From: Betaproteobacteria bacterium SCN2
Lineage (GTDB): Bacteria > Pseudomonadota > Gammaproteobacteria > Burkholderiales > Thiobacillaceae
DNA length: 64,000 nucleotides
Direction: 5' to 3'
Assembly (NCBI GenBank): GCA_008923285.1
Contig: WBSG01000002.1
Span: forward strand, 124,001 to 188,000
The notes below the pieces were generated by a model. The model did no database searches, was not told where the DNA came from, and worked only from the letters and a program-made list of their open reading frames with translations. Each line of letters starts with the position of its first letter. Position 1 is the first letter of the stretch. Positions 46,116-56,642 of the stretch are shown one piece after another. Position numbers and translations under genes: made by a program.

Positions 46116-46994
46116 TTACCGCGCCATGCCGGAAGCGCGCTCGACGATCTTCATCACTGCGGCCGAATCGAGCTCGGCGTCGCCGGTGCCCATCAGCGCA
46201 TTGAGGTGCTGCATGACCAGGGCCGCCCCCGGCAGCGAAAGGCCGAGTTCGCGCGCGGTCTGCATGACGATGTTCAGGTCCTTCTGGTGCAGCCTGGTCT
46301 TGAAGCCCGGCTTGTACTCGTTGTCGAGCATGCGCTTGCCGTGCACCTCGAGGATGCGGCTGCCGGCGAAGCCGCCCATCAGCGCGTCGCGCACCTTGGC
46401 CGGGTCGACGCCGTTCTTGCGCGCGAAGGTGAGCGCCTCGGCCACGGCCTCGATGGTGACGGCGACGACGATCTGGTTGCAGGCCTTGGCCACCTGGCCG
46501 GCGCCGTTGCCGCCGACCAGCACGATGTTCTTGCCCATGGCCTCGAACACCGGCTTTACGCGCTCGAACACCTCGGGCTTGCCGCCGACCATGATGGACA
46601 GGGTGGCGTTGATGGCGCCGACGTCGCCGCCCGACACCGGCGCGTCGAGCATGTCGATGCCTTGGGTCCCGAGCCTGTCGGCGAACGTCTTGGTCGCGGT
46701 CGGCGAGATCGTGCTCATGTCGACCACCACCGAACCGGCCCTGGCACCGTGGATGACGCCGCCCTCGCCGAAGAGGACCTGCTCGACGTCGGGCGTGTCC
46801 GATACCATGACGATGGTGACCTCGGCGCGCGAAGCGGCTTCGGCCGGCGAGGCGGCGGCGGTGCAGCCGGCATCGGTCAGCGGCACCATGGATTCGGGGC
46901 GGCGGCCGCAGACGAAAACCGTGTGCCCGGCCTTGTGCAGGTTGAGGGCCATGGGTTTGCCCATGATGCCCATGCCGATGAATGCGATATTCAT
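46116..46994 (-). CDS. garR: 2-hydroxy-3-oxopropionate (tartronate semialdehyde) reductase
   Basis: A 292-residue beta-hydroxyacid dehydrogenase. IAFIGMGIMGKPMALNLHKA is the NAD-binding start; the substrate motif DAPVSGGDVGAINATLSIMVGG and the catalytic lysine region GGNGAGQVAKACNQIVVA (Lys in QVAKACNQ) are conserved. It converts tartronate semialdehyde to D-glycerate. It lies 21 bp after the TRAP permease gene on the same strand. Glyoxylate carboligase, which would supply the substrate, is not in the window. Confidence 0.93.
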   Translation of the reverse strand: MNIAFIGMGIMGKPMALNLHKAGHTVFVCGRRPESMVPLTDAGCTAAASPAEAASRAEVTIVMVSDTPDVEQVLFGEGGVIHGARAGSVVVDMSTISPTATKTFADRLGTQGIDMLDAPVSGGDVGAINATLSIMVGGKPEVFERVKPVFEAMGKNIVLVGGNGAGQVAKACNQIVVAVTIEAVAEALTFARKNGVDPAKVRDALMGGFAGSRILEVHGKRMLDNEYKPGFKTRLHQKDLNIVMQTARELGLSLPGAALVMQHLNALMGTGDAELDSAAVMKIVERASGMAR

Positions 46995-47015
46995 GTTGTC
47001 TCCCTCGTTTATTGC

Positions 47016-49247
47016 TTACTTGTAGAGAACGCTGGGCAGCCACATGCCGATCTCGGGCCACATGTAGAGCAGCGCCATGGCGATGACCTGTATGCCCATG
47101 AAGGGCAGCATGCCGGCGAAGATCTGATTCAGCGTGACATGCGGCGGCGCCACGCCCTTGAGGTAGAACGCAGCCATCGCAACGGGCGGCGAGAGGAAGG
47201 CGGTTTGCAGGTTGAGTGCCACCATCAGGCCGAAAAACAGCGGGTCGATGTTGAAGTGCGGCAGCAACGGGATGAAGATCGGCATGAAGATGACGATGAT
47301 CTCGGTCCACTCCAGCGGCCAGCCCAGGATGAAGATGATGAACTGGGACAGCAGCATGAACTGCATTGGCGTCATGTCGAGCGACAGCACCCATTTCTCG
47401 ATCAGTTCCTGGCCGCCAAGCAGGGCGAAGGCGGCGGAAAAGATCGAGGAGCCGACGAACAGCCAGCACACCATGGCCGAGGTCTTGGCTGTGAGGAAGA
47501 CGGATTCCTTTACTGTTGGCAGCATGGTCACCTGCGGTACTGCCATGAGGCACCAGACGCCGATGGCGCCCATGGACAGCCAGCCCACCCAGTCCGGCGG
47601 CGCAGAGGCCAGGACGTCGAACTCGTACAGGATGAACCAGACGCCCGAGATGCCGAACAGCAGCCACAGCGGAATCCAGGTCTTGCGCAGATTGCGCCGC
47701 GTTTCCGGCGACTTGTTGAAGGACAGGTAGATGGCAGCGAGCACGAAGCCGCCGAAGGAGCCGATCGCGGCAGCCTCGGTCGGCGTGGCGAGGCCGAATA
47801 CGATGGTGCCGAGCACGGCGAGGATGAGGACGGCCAGCGGGAAGAACGAAGTCAGCAGCATCTTAAAGACTTCGAGACGCGCGAAGGACATCATCGCGTA
47901 GATCACGGCAAGCACCGCCACACCGGCCAGCAGGATTTCCCAGAATGTGTCGGGGGTGGGCAGTCTTTCCGTCTCGGCGCCGGCGGGTACTGCTTCCGCC
48001 ACGGGAGATTCGAGCGCGCGCTCGGCAGCCACGGGCGCCTGGGCGGATTCCATGAGCGGTGCCTGCAGGTCCTCGGCCGGTGGCTCCTGCACGCCGTCGA
48101 GCGGCGGTTCCTGCAGTTCCGCCGGCGGCTCCAGCAATTCTATCGGCGGTTCCTGGATGCCTTCGGCAAGCGGTTCCTCGATCTCTGCAGGCGGCTCGGC
48201 AATGCCGGGCGCGAGGGGTTCGTCCAGCAGGGGCGTCTCGTGCGACTCTCCGGCGACCGAGCCCATTTCCTGCAGGATGGAGATGTCCCTGACCGCTTCT
48301 GGCTTGGTGATCGATTGCCAGGCTAGCCCCATGATGAGAGCGAAGGTGAGGGCCGGCAGCAGCGCGACGGACAATTGGCGCAGGACATGGCTCTTGCCCA
48401 CGCCGCCGCCATCGCCGGCGAAAGCGGCGCGCAGCAGGGACGGCAGGGCGCGTTTGCCGAAGCGCTCGGCAATGCGCGCGTTGCCCTCGGGGATGTCGAC
48501 CTTGCGTTCGGACTCGGGCAGCGGCGGCGCCCATTCCGGCTTGAGCTTGGCGACGAGCATGGCATAGCCGACATAGAGCAGGGCCAGCATGATGCCGGGG
48601 AAGAAGGCCCCGGCATACAGTTTGACCACCGACACGCCGGCGGTTGCGCCATAGACGATGAGCAGCACCGAAGGCGGGATGAGGATGCCGAGGCAGCCGC
48701 CGGCGGTGATGACGCCGGCCGACAGCTTGACGTTGTAGCCGGCGCGCAGCATCGCGGGCAGCGCCAGCAGGCCCATCAGCGTGACCACGGCGCCGATGAT
48801 GCCGGTGGCGGTGGCGAAGATGGCGCAGGTCACCAGCGTGGCGACGGCGAGCGAGCCGGGGATGCCGGCCATAGCCAGATGCAGGGACTTGAACAGTTTT
48901 TCGATCAGGTTGGCGCGCTCGACCAGATAGCCCATGAACACGAACAGCGGGATGGCGATCAGCACGTCGTTGGTCATGACCCCGTAGGTGCGCTGTACCA
49001 TGAGATCCAGCGTCTGGGTGATCGCCAGCTCCGGATTGCTGCTGTGGTAGGCGAACCAGGCGAATATCACGCCCATGCCCATGAGGGTGAAGGCAGTGGG
49101 GAAGCCGAGCATGATGGTGACCACCACCAGGGAAAGCATGAGCAGGCCGAGGTGGCCGTTGCTGACATTGCCCCAGGGCATGAGCACGGCGATGGCGATG
49201 AGGATGATCGCCATCAGGCCGAAACCGAAGCGCAGTTCCTTCTTCAT
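47016..49247 (-). CDS. dctM: TRAP transporter large permease with a long Pro/Glu-rich insert
   Basis: A 743-residue DctM-type permease; usual length is about 430. The flanking halves are standard: TAGGCLGILIPPSVLLIVYG and KLYAGAFFPGIMLALLYVG before the break, and LATPTEAAAIGSFGGFVLA plus GWPLEWTEIIVIFMPIFIP after it. Between about residues 230 and 430 lies extra sequence. Its last ~110 residues (DNA about 47975-48310) are repeats such as EPPAEIEEPLAEGI and EPPAELQEPP, then alanine-rich sequence. A further extra hydrophobic part (KSPETRRNLRKTWIPLWLLF) lies at 545-620. Reading frame is continuous. It overlaps the dctQ stop by four bases. Confidence 0.9.
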   Translation of the reverse strand: MKKELRFGFGLMAIILIAIAVLMPWGNVSNGHLGLLMLSLVVVTIMLGFPTAFTLMGMGVIFAWFAYHSSNPELAITQTLDLMVQRTYGVMTNDVLIAIPLFVFMGYLVERANLIEKLFKSLHLAMAGIPGSLAVATLVTCAIFATATGIIGAVVTLMGLLALPAMLRAGYNVKLSAGVITAGGCLGILIPPSVLLIVYGATAGVSVVKLYAGAFFPGIMLALLYVGYAMLVAKLKPEWAPPLPESERKVDIPEGNARIAERFGKRALPSLLRAAFAGDGGGVGKSHVLRQLSVALLPALTFALIMGLAWQSITKPEAVRDISILQEMGSVAGESHETPLLDEPLAPGIAEPPAEIEEPLAEGIQEPPIELLEPPAELQEPPLDGVQEPPAEDLQAPLMESAQAPVAAERALESPVAEAVPAGAETERLPTPDTFWEILLAGVAVLAVIYAMMSFARLEVFKMLLTSFFPLAVLILAVLGTIVFGLATPTEAAAIGSFGGFVLAAIYLSFNKSPETRRNLRKTWIPLWLLFGISGVWFILYEFDVLASAPPDWVGWLSMGAIGVWCLMAVPQVTMLPTVKESVFLTAKTSAMVCWLFVGSSIFSAAFALLGGQELIEKWVLSLDMTPMQFMLLSQFIIFILGWPLEWTEIIVIFMPIFIPLLPHFNIDPLFFGLMVALNLQTAFLSPPVAMAAFYLKGVAPPHVTLNQIFAGMLPFMGIQVIAMALLYMWPEIGMWLPSVLYK

Positions 49248-49864
49248 TGCTTCGCCTCCTGCCCGACGACGTATTTGTCGAGGCTGGCGATATCCTCGTC
49301 CTTGACGTTAACCATTTCCTTGAGCTTGTCGACGTCCACTTCCGCGACGTCGCCGATGCGCGGCGGCCAGACGCCGTCGCGCAGGCACATGATGCAGCGC
49401 ACGATTTCGACGATGCCCTGCAGCAGCAGGAAGACGGCGGCAAGCGGGATTACGAACTTGAAGGGATACAGCGGCAACGGGTCCGGGCTGAAGGTCTGCT
49501 CGCGAATGGCCAGGGATTCGTTGGCGTAGGTCCAGCCGGCATAGGTCATGGCGAAAACGCCGGGCAGGAAGAACACGATGTACAGCACCAGGTCGATGGT
49601 GGCCTGGGTGCGCGGCTCGAAGAAGCCGTAAAGCACGTCGCCGCGCACGTGCCCGCCATGCGCCAGCGTATAGGCGCCGGCCATCATGAACAGGATGCCG
49701 TAGAGCATGATCTGTACGTCCAGCGCCCAGGGGTGTGGCGTGTTGAGGACGTAGCGGGAAAAAACTTCCCAGGAAATCAGAAAAGTCAGTCCGACGATGG
49801 ACCAGGCGAAGAATCGGCCGGCAAAGGTGCTTACCTTGTCGACGAAGAGCAGCAGTTTCTGCAT
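49244..49864 (-). CDS. dctQ: TRAP transporter small permease
   Basis: A 206-residue membrane protein with four predicted spans: TFAGRFFAWSIVGLTFLISW, VQIMLYGILFMMAGAYTLAH, LVLYIVFFLPGVFAMTYAGW and VIPLAAVFLLLQGIVEIVRC. HGGHVRGDVLYGFF is the family marker. The C-terminal ~35 residues are charged. I use the ATG at 49864. It is the second gene of the dctPQM set; a stem-loop separates it from dctP. Confidence 0.9.
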   Translation of the reverse strand: MQKLLLFVDKVSTFAGRFFAWSIVGLTFLISWEVFSRYVLNTPHPWALDVQIMLYGILFMMAGAYTLAHGGHVRGDVLYGFFEPRTQATIDLVLYIVFFLPGVFAMTYAGWTYANESLAIREQTFSPDPLPLYPFKFVIPLAAVFLLLQGIVEIVRCIMCLRDGVWPPRIGDVAEVDVDKLKEMVNVKDEDIASLDKYVVGQEAKQ

Positions 49865-49891
49865 GGCGCGCATTTCTTGAGTAAGGCAAGA

Positions 49892-49922
49892 AATGGCCGC
49901 CCGCTCAGTGCAGGCGGCCACC
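49892..49922 (-). promoter_or_regulatory. Stem-loop between dctP and dctQ
   Basis: TGGCCGCC (49894-49901) and GGCGGCCA (49913-49920) form a perfect 8-bp stem, and on the minus strand TTTCTT follows. It could stabilise or partly end the dctP message, so more binding protein than permease is made. Confidence 0.55.
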
Positions 49923-49938
49923 TGTGGCTATGCGTCGG

Positions 49939-51102
49939 TCAGCCCCTCTTCTTGCCGAAGAAATGGTTGTAGGCCATCTTGTAGTCGACGCTGGTGTCGT
50001 TCTGCCAGCGACAGGTGCGCTGGGCAAAGGCACGCATGGAATCGAGCACCTTCTTGAACGACGGGTTTTCGGCGCTCTTGGTTTTCATGATGTTGTCCCA
50101 GGACTGCAACTGCTTGCGCAGGATGGCATCGGGGGTCTTGTAGAACTTGACGCCTTTCTTGGTGCTCATGTCGATGTAGTCCTTGGAATAGCGATCGATT
50201 GCCTTCCACGACATGTCGGCCGAGGCGGCCTCGATGGCATGCTTGATGATGGCCTTGTGCTCGGCGTTGAGCGTGTTGTATTTCTTCTTGTTGAAGAGTA
50301 TCTCGAACTGCTCGCTGCACTGGTGGAAGCTTTGCAGCATGCAGACCTTGGCCACGTCGGGAAAGCCGAGCAGGTTGTCGGAAGAGGCATTGTTGAATTC
50401 GGCCGCATCGAGCAGGCCACGGTCCATGGCCGGCACGATCTCGCCGCCGGGCAGCGGGTTCACTGCTGCGCCCAGATCCTTGTACATGTCGACGGCCAGG
50501 CCGACAGTGCGGAACTTGAGGCCTTTCATCTGCTCGGCGCTGGTGATCGGCTTCTTGAACCAGCCGAAGGGCTGGGTCGGCATGGGGCCGTAGAGCATGG
50601 ACACCACGTCCATGTTCATGTCCTTGTAGATTTCGTCCAGCAGCTCCTTGCCGCCGCCGTAGTAGTGCCAGGCCAGCACCATGTTGGGGTCCATGCCGAA
50701 GGCCGGGCCCGAGCCCCATAACGCGACGGCGGAGTTCTTGCCGTACCAGTAGGCCACCACGCCATGACCGCCATCCAGGGTGCCCTTGCTCACTGCATCG
50801 AGCAGGCCGAAAGCCGGCACGACTGCGCCAGCCGGCAGGACCTCCATCTTGAGCTCCTTGCCGGACATGGCGTTGACCTTGCTGGCGAAGTCGGCGGCGT
50901 ATTCATGGAAAATGTCCTTGGCCGGCCAGGTGCTCTGGAAGCGCAGGCTGATCGGGGCCTGGGCCTTTACGATGGATGGAAAGCCAAGCGCTGCGGCTCC
51001 AGTGGCTGAGGCGGCAGCGGCGCCGAGAAACTTGCGCCGACTGAGTTGTGCTTCGGGCCTGTCGGTAGACTTGCTGTCGGATTTGCTGTCCTTCTTGCTC
51101 AT
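49939..51102 (-). CDS. dctP: TRAP transporter substrate-binding protein, Tat-exported
   Basis: A 387-residue periplasmic receptor. After a charged start (MSKKDSKSDSKSTDRPEA) comes a twin-arginine signal LSRRKFLGAAAASATG, cut near IVKAQA. The mature part shows TRAP DctP features: FQSTWPAKDIFHEYAADF, GHGVVAYWYGKN, and the conserved Arg region GLKFRTVGLAVDMYKDLG. The Tat signal is typical of the subgroup annotated for mannitol/chloroaromatic-type acids. The substrate is unknown; neighbours point to a small hydroxy- or oxo-acid. The ATG at 51102 has AGGAG. Confidence 0.93.
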   Translation of the reverse strand: MSKKDSKSDSKSTDRPEAQLSRRKFLGAAAASATGAAALGFPSIVKAQAPISLRFQSTWPAKDIFHEYAADFASKVNAMSGKELKMEVLPAGAVVPAFGLLDAVSKGTLDGGHGVVAYWYGKNSAVALWGSGPAFGMDPNMVLAWHYYGGGKELLDEIYKDMNMDVVSMLYGPMPTQPFGWFKKPITSAEQMKGLKFRTVGLAVDMYKDLGAAVNPLPGGEIVPAMDRGLLDAAEFNNASSDNLLGFPDVAKVCMLQSFHQCSEQFEILFNKKKYNTLNAEHKAIIKHAIEAASADMSWKAIDRYSKDYIDMSTKKGVKFYKTPDAILRKQLQSWDNIMKTKSAENPSFKKVLDSMRAFAQRTCRWQNDTSVDYKMAYNHFFGKKRG

Positions 51103-51259
51103 TGACGTCTCCTCATTTGTTATCGGGGCAAAGCAAGTACAACAATAGTCCAGCTTGGGCAAGGCGACAAATTAGTAAACCCATAATGTGCTTCTGGGCC
51201 TTGCAGGACATGGGTTGCGGCAGATTTCTCGCGGCGGGAAAGGGCGTTCGCCGACGTTC

Positions 51260-52492
51260 TCAGCCATCGCTTTCCACGGACAGCTCGGGGATGTGATTGA
51301 AGGCGATGCGCATGGGGGCCGAACCGATGCCCCCGTGGGCGGCGCCGAAGTGCACGGCATTGGGGCCGAAGCGCTGGTTGATCTGGTCCAGGGCGATCGA
51401 CAGGCCTTCGCCCAGGCTGTCTTCTGCGAACAGGTCGCGCGCCACGCAGCGCTGTTCGGTGAGCTCGGACAGCACCACGCCGATTTTCATAGGGCGGCTC
51501 ATCGGACGGTCGGCTTGGCGCGGGCGTCTTTCCCACAGGGCGGCCAGTACGTGGTTGAACTTGAAGCTGTCGGCATGCGGCGCGAAGCGGGTCTGTTCAC
51601 TGAAGCGCTCGCCGTCCTGGTAGCGCACGTGCACGCCCAGCGAGCCGGCGTAGTAGCCGTAATGCCGCAACCGCATGGCGGCCTTGTGCAGCAGGCGATA
51701 GAGCACGGCGAGGGCGGATTCGTCGTTGCGCATCTCCGGCGGCAGCACGTGCGAATGGCCGACGGTGGAGCGGTGGGTAGGCAAGGGCGGCAGCACCTCG
51801 CCGCGTAGCTTGGCGAGGTAGCGCTCGCCTTCGACACCGCCCCAGGCCAGCCGCAATTTCTCCGCCGATGCGGCGCAAAGCTGCTCCACGGTATGGATGC
51901 CGACGCGCTTGAGGCGTTTCTCCATGCCGTGGTTGATGCCGTTCAGGTCGGTCAGTTCAAGCTTGTGGAGGACGTGTGGCAAATCCTGTGGGCGGATGAG
52001 TTCGAGGCCGTCGGGTTTTTTGAAATTGGATGCGGTCTTGGCCAGAAAACGGTTGGGCGCGATGCCGATGGAACAGTGCATGACTTCGCCGGCCTGCGCG
52101 TAGATGGCGCGCTTGATCTGGCGCGCGAGCTTGACCGCGTGGGCTTCCTGGGTGTGACGTCCGGTGAGATCGAGCGCCATCTCGTCGATCGACAGCACCG
52201 CCGCTACCGGATAGCAGGATTCCACCGCTTCGACGATCCGGTGGTGCATTTCCACGTACACCGAAGGCCGCGCCTGCACGAACTGGATGCCCTTGCAGCG
52301 CTTCCTGGCTTCCCACACCGGCGTGCCGGTCCTGATGCCGAAGCGCTTGGCCTGGATGCTGGCGGCGATGCAGCAGGTGGTCTCCGCCAGCACCGGCAGC
52401 ACGCCCACAGGCTGGCCGCGCAGGGCCGGGTCGAGCTGCTGCTCGACTGAAGCAAAGAAGGAATTGAGGTCGACGTAAAGCGAGTGGAACAT
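51260..52492 (-). CDS. Y-family DNA polymerase, DinB/ImuB-related
   Basis: A 410-residue translesion-type polymerase. The catalytic acidic residues are in HSLYVDLNSFFASVEQQ near the N-terminus and in VLSIDEMALDLTG. The steric-gate and finger region includes CCIAASIQAKRFGIRTG. The HhH region is IGIAPNRFLAKTASNFKKPD with LNGINHGMEKRLKRVGI. It is distinct from classical DinB, having a shorter C-terminal little-finger part with no obvious beta-clamp motif. Whether it is active in SOS mutagenesis cannot be said; I do not see a LexA box upstream. Confidence 0.9.
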   Translation of the reverse strand: MFHSLYVDLNSFFASVEQQLDPALRGQPVGVLPVLAETTCCIAASIQAKRFGIRTGTPVWEARKRCKGIQFVQARPSVYVEMHHRIVEAVESCYPVAAVLSIDEMALDLTGRHTQEAHAVKLARQIKRAIYAQAGEVMHCSIGIAPNRFLAKTASNFKKPDGLELIRPQDLPHVLHKLELTDLNGINHGMEKRLKRVGIHTVEQLCAASAEKLRLAWGGVEGERYLAKLRGEVLPPLPTHRSTVGHSHVLPPEMRNDESALAVLYRLLHKAAMRLRHYGYYAGSLGVHVRYQDGERFSEQTRFAPHADSFKFNHVLAALWERRPRQADRPMSRPMKIGVVLSELTEQRCVARDLFAEDSLGEGLSIALDQINQRFGPNAVHFGAAHGGIGSAPMRIAFNHIPELSVESDG

Positions 52493-52554
52493 TCAGGCAT
52501 TCCCCCAGAGGGAGTCTGAATTCTAGAACGATAAACCGGGCGCAGAGAAAAGCT

Positions 52555-52628
52555 TTTTACAGGGAGGAAGGGGCGGTTAAGGGAGAAAAGCAATATCAGC
52601 TTTTCCTCCCTTTAACCTCCCTGTTAAT
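52555..52628. repeat. Intergenic inverted repeat, AGGGAGG family, copy C
   Basis: Left arm 52556-52591 (TTTTACAGGGAGGAAGGGGC on) and right arm 52599-52628 (GCTTTTCCTCCCTTTAACCTC then CCTGTTAATGC). The flank GCAGAGAAAAGC matches that of copy B. It lies between two minus-strand genes. Confidence 0.8.
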
Positions 52629-52650
52629 GCTTTTGACTGTATTTGTGAAT

Positions 52651-53850
52651 TTATGCCAGTGCCTTGGCCATCCTGGCGAGTGCGTTTTCCAGGTTGGCGT
52701 TGGAAGTGGCGAAGGACAGGCGGATGTAGCCATCGGCGCCGAAGGCCGAACCGGGCACCACGGCCACGCCGGCTTCCAGCAGCAGGTATTCGGACAAGGC
52801 GAGGTCGGTGGCTTCCTTGATCTTGCCCTTGGCTTTCATGTTCGCGGCGGCTTCGCGCGCGTCGGGGAAGGCGTAGAAGGCGCCGCCGGCGTCGAGGCAC
52901 TTGAGACCGGGGATGGCGTTGAGCCCATCCACCACCAGGCGGTGGCGCTGGCGGAAGGCCGCCAGCATCGGCGCCATGCAGCCCTGGTCGCCGTTCAGGG
53001 CGGTTTCCGCCGCCACCTGCGAAATCGAGGTGGGGTTGGAGGTGGACTGCGACTGGATGTTGGCCATGGCCTGGATGATGGCTTCGGGTCCGGCGGCATA
53101 GCCGATGCGCCAGCCGGTCATGGAATAGGCCTTGGACACGCCGTTCAGCACCAGGGTGCGATCAACGAGGTCGGGACAGGCGTTGAGGATGTTGACGAAA
53201 GGCACGTCGTTGAGTCGGATGTGCTCGTACATGTCGTCGGTCGCGATCAGCACGCGCGGGTGCTTCCTCAGCACTGCGCCCAGCGCCGCCAGCTCGTCTT
53301 TCGTGTACACCGAGCCGGTGGGGTTGCTCGGGCTGTTGATGACGAACAGCTTGGTGTTGGGGGTGAGGGCGGCTTCGAGCTGGGCCGGGGTGATCTTGAA
53401 GCCCTGCTCGATGCCGGCATAGACGATGACCGGCCTGGCGTCGGCCAGCAGCACCATGTCCGGGTAGGACACCCAGTAGGGGGCGGGGATGATGACTTCG
53501 TCGCCGGCGTCGAGCACCGCCTGCGCCAGATTGTAGAAGCTCTGCTTGCCGCCGCAGGAAACCAGGATCTGCTTGGGCGTGTAGCTGAAGCCGTTGTCGC
53601 GCTGGAACTTGGCGATGATGGCCTGCTTCAGGCCAGGGGTGCCGTCCACCGCGGTATATTTGGTGAAGCCCTTGTTGATCGCTTCGATTGCCGCCTGCTT
53701 GATGTGGTCCGGGGTGTCGAAGTCGGGCTCGCCGGCGCCCAGGCCGATGATGTCGCGGCCTTCGGCCTTGAGGGTGGCGGCACGGGCGGTGACCGCGAGG
53801 GTGGGGGAGGGCTTGATCGACTGGACGCGGCGTGAGAGCAGGGGGTTCAT
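52651..53850 (-). CDS. aspC: Aspartate aminotransferase family PLP enzyme
   Basis: A 399-residue class I aminotransferase. LGAGEPDFDTPDHIKQAA and GFTKYTAVDGTPGLKQAI form the N-terminal substrate part. NSPSNPTGSVYTKDEL is the PLP ring contact. LNGVSKAYSMTGWRIGYAA has the Schiff-base lysine. The final arginine site is IRLSFATSNANLE. It belongs to the type Ib group (AatA-like) using aspartate and sometimes prephenate. It is divergent from uvrB across about 90 bp. Confidence 0.93.
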   Translation of the reverse strand: MNPLLSRRVQSIKPSPTLAVTARAATLKAEGRDIIGLGAGEPDFDTPDHIKQAAIEAINKGFTKYTAVDGTPGLKQAIIAKFQRDNGFSYTPKQILVSCGGKQSFYNLAQAVLDAGDEVIIPAPYWVSYPDMVLLADARPVIVYAGIEQGFKITPAQLEAALTPNTKLFVINSPSNPTGSVYTKDELAALGAVLRKHPRVLIATDDMYEHIRLNDVPFVNILNACPDLVDRTLVLNGVSKAYSMTGWRIGYAAGPEAIIQAMANIQSQSTSNPTSISQVAAETALNGDQGCMAPMLAAFRQRHRLVVDGLNAIPGLKCLDAGGAFYAFPDAREAAANMKAKGKIKEATDLALSEYLLLEAGVAVVPGSAFGADGYIRLSFATSNANLENALARMAKALA

Positions 53851-53941
53851 GGTTTAGCGGGTTGTCAAAGCGTAAAATGCCGTTTTTGGCGCGCCATGTT
53901 TCATCAAGTTGAAATGTGCGCGAAACCGGCAAATTCTACCC

Positions 53942-55978
<2,037 letters not shown>

Positions 55979-56087
55979 TTTTTGCCGCCTGCCGCCTTGC
56001 GGTCTTTTCAGGCCTTGTCATGGCCGCAAGGGCCTGATTTCGCGGTAGAATCCGGCTTGAGGTTTTTCATATATCTTTTTGTTTTTC

Positions 56088-56573
56088 ATGAAAAAAATAG
56101 CAATCATATTCGTCTGCATGGGCAACATCTGCCGTTCTCCGATGGCGGAAGGGATTTTCAGGCGCGAGATCGCCAGGGCCGGCCTGCAGGATGCCGTCGT
56201 CATCGATTCGGCCGGCACGCACAGCTACCACATCGGCAAGGCGCCAGACCCGCGCGCGCAAAGTGCCATCGGCCAGCGCGGGGTGGATATCTCGGATTTG
56301 CGCGGCCGTCAGGTCGCGGATGCGGATTTCGAGAAATTCGATTACATCCTGGCCATGGACGAGGCCAACCTCGGCATACTCAGGGGCAATGCCCCGAGCC
56401 ACGCACACGACAAGATCCGCCTGCTTCTGTCCTACAGCGGCAAGTTTCCCGGTCAGGAAGTGCCCGACCCCTATTACGGCGGCGCGCAGGGATTCGAAGA
56501 AAACCTGGACATGATCGAGGATGCGGTGGCTGGCCTGATTGAGGATATCCGCGCCAGGCTGAACGCTGGCTGA
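56088..56573 (+). CDS. Low-molecular-weight protein tyrosine phosphatase
   Basis: A 161-residue phosphatase. The P-loop FVCMGNICRSPMAEG has the Cys-x5-Arg-Ser active site, and DPYYGGAQGFEENLDMIE carries the general-acid aspartate. Both are complete. Members act on tyrosine kinases of capsule synthesis, on arsenate, or on small phosphates; this one has no such neighbour, so the target is open. The ATG at 56088 gives MKKIAIIFV. A terminator follows. Confidence 0.93.
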   Translation: MKKIAIIFVCMGNICRSPMAEGIFRREIARAGLQDAVVIDSAGTHSYHIGKAPDPRAQSAIGQRGVDISDLRGRQVADADFEKFDYILAMDEANLGILRGNAPSHAHDKIRLLLSYSGKFPGQEVPDPYYGGAQGFEENLDMIEDAVAGLIEDIRARLNAG

Positions 56574-56597
56574 GGTTTTTCGCCGGGATAAAAGACG

Positions 56598-56618
56598 AAG
56601 GGGGCCACAGGCCCCCTT
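56598..56618. terminator. Hairpin between the phosphatase gene and rne
   Basis: Stem AAGGGGGCC/GGCCCCCTT with an ACA loop, between convergent genes. It can fold on both strands; the T-runs are short (TTGT on plus, TTCGTCTTTT on minus). Confidence 0.75.
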
Positions 56619-56642
56619 GTCATTTGCCGGGCGGAACGAGCC

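Noticed and set aside
48380-48430. Glycine-rich GDGGGVGKSH in the TRAP permease, resembling a P-loop
   Set aside because: Spacing does not fit GxxxxGK[ST], and it lies in a loop of a membrane protein without an ATPase fold.
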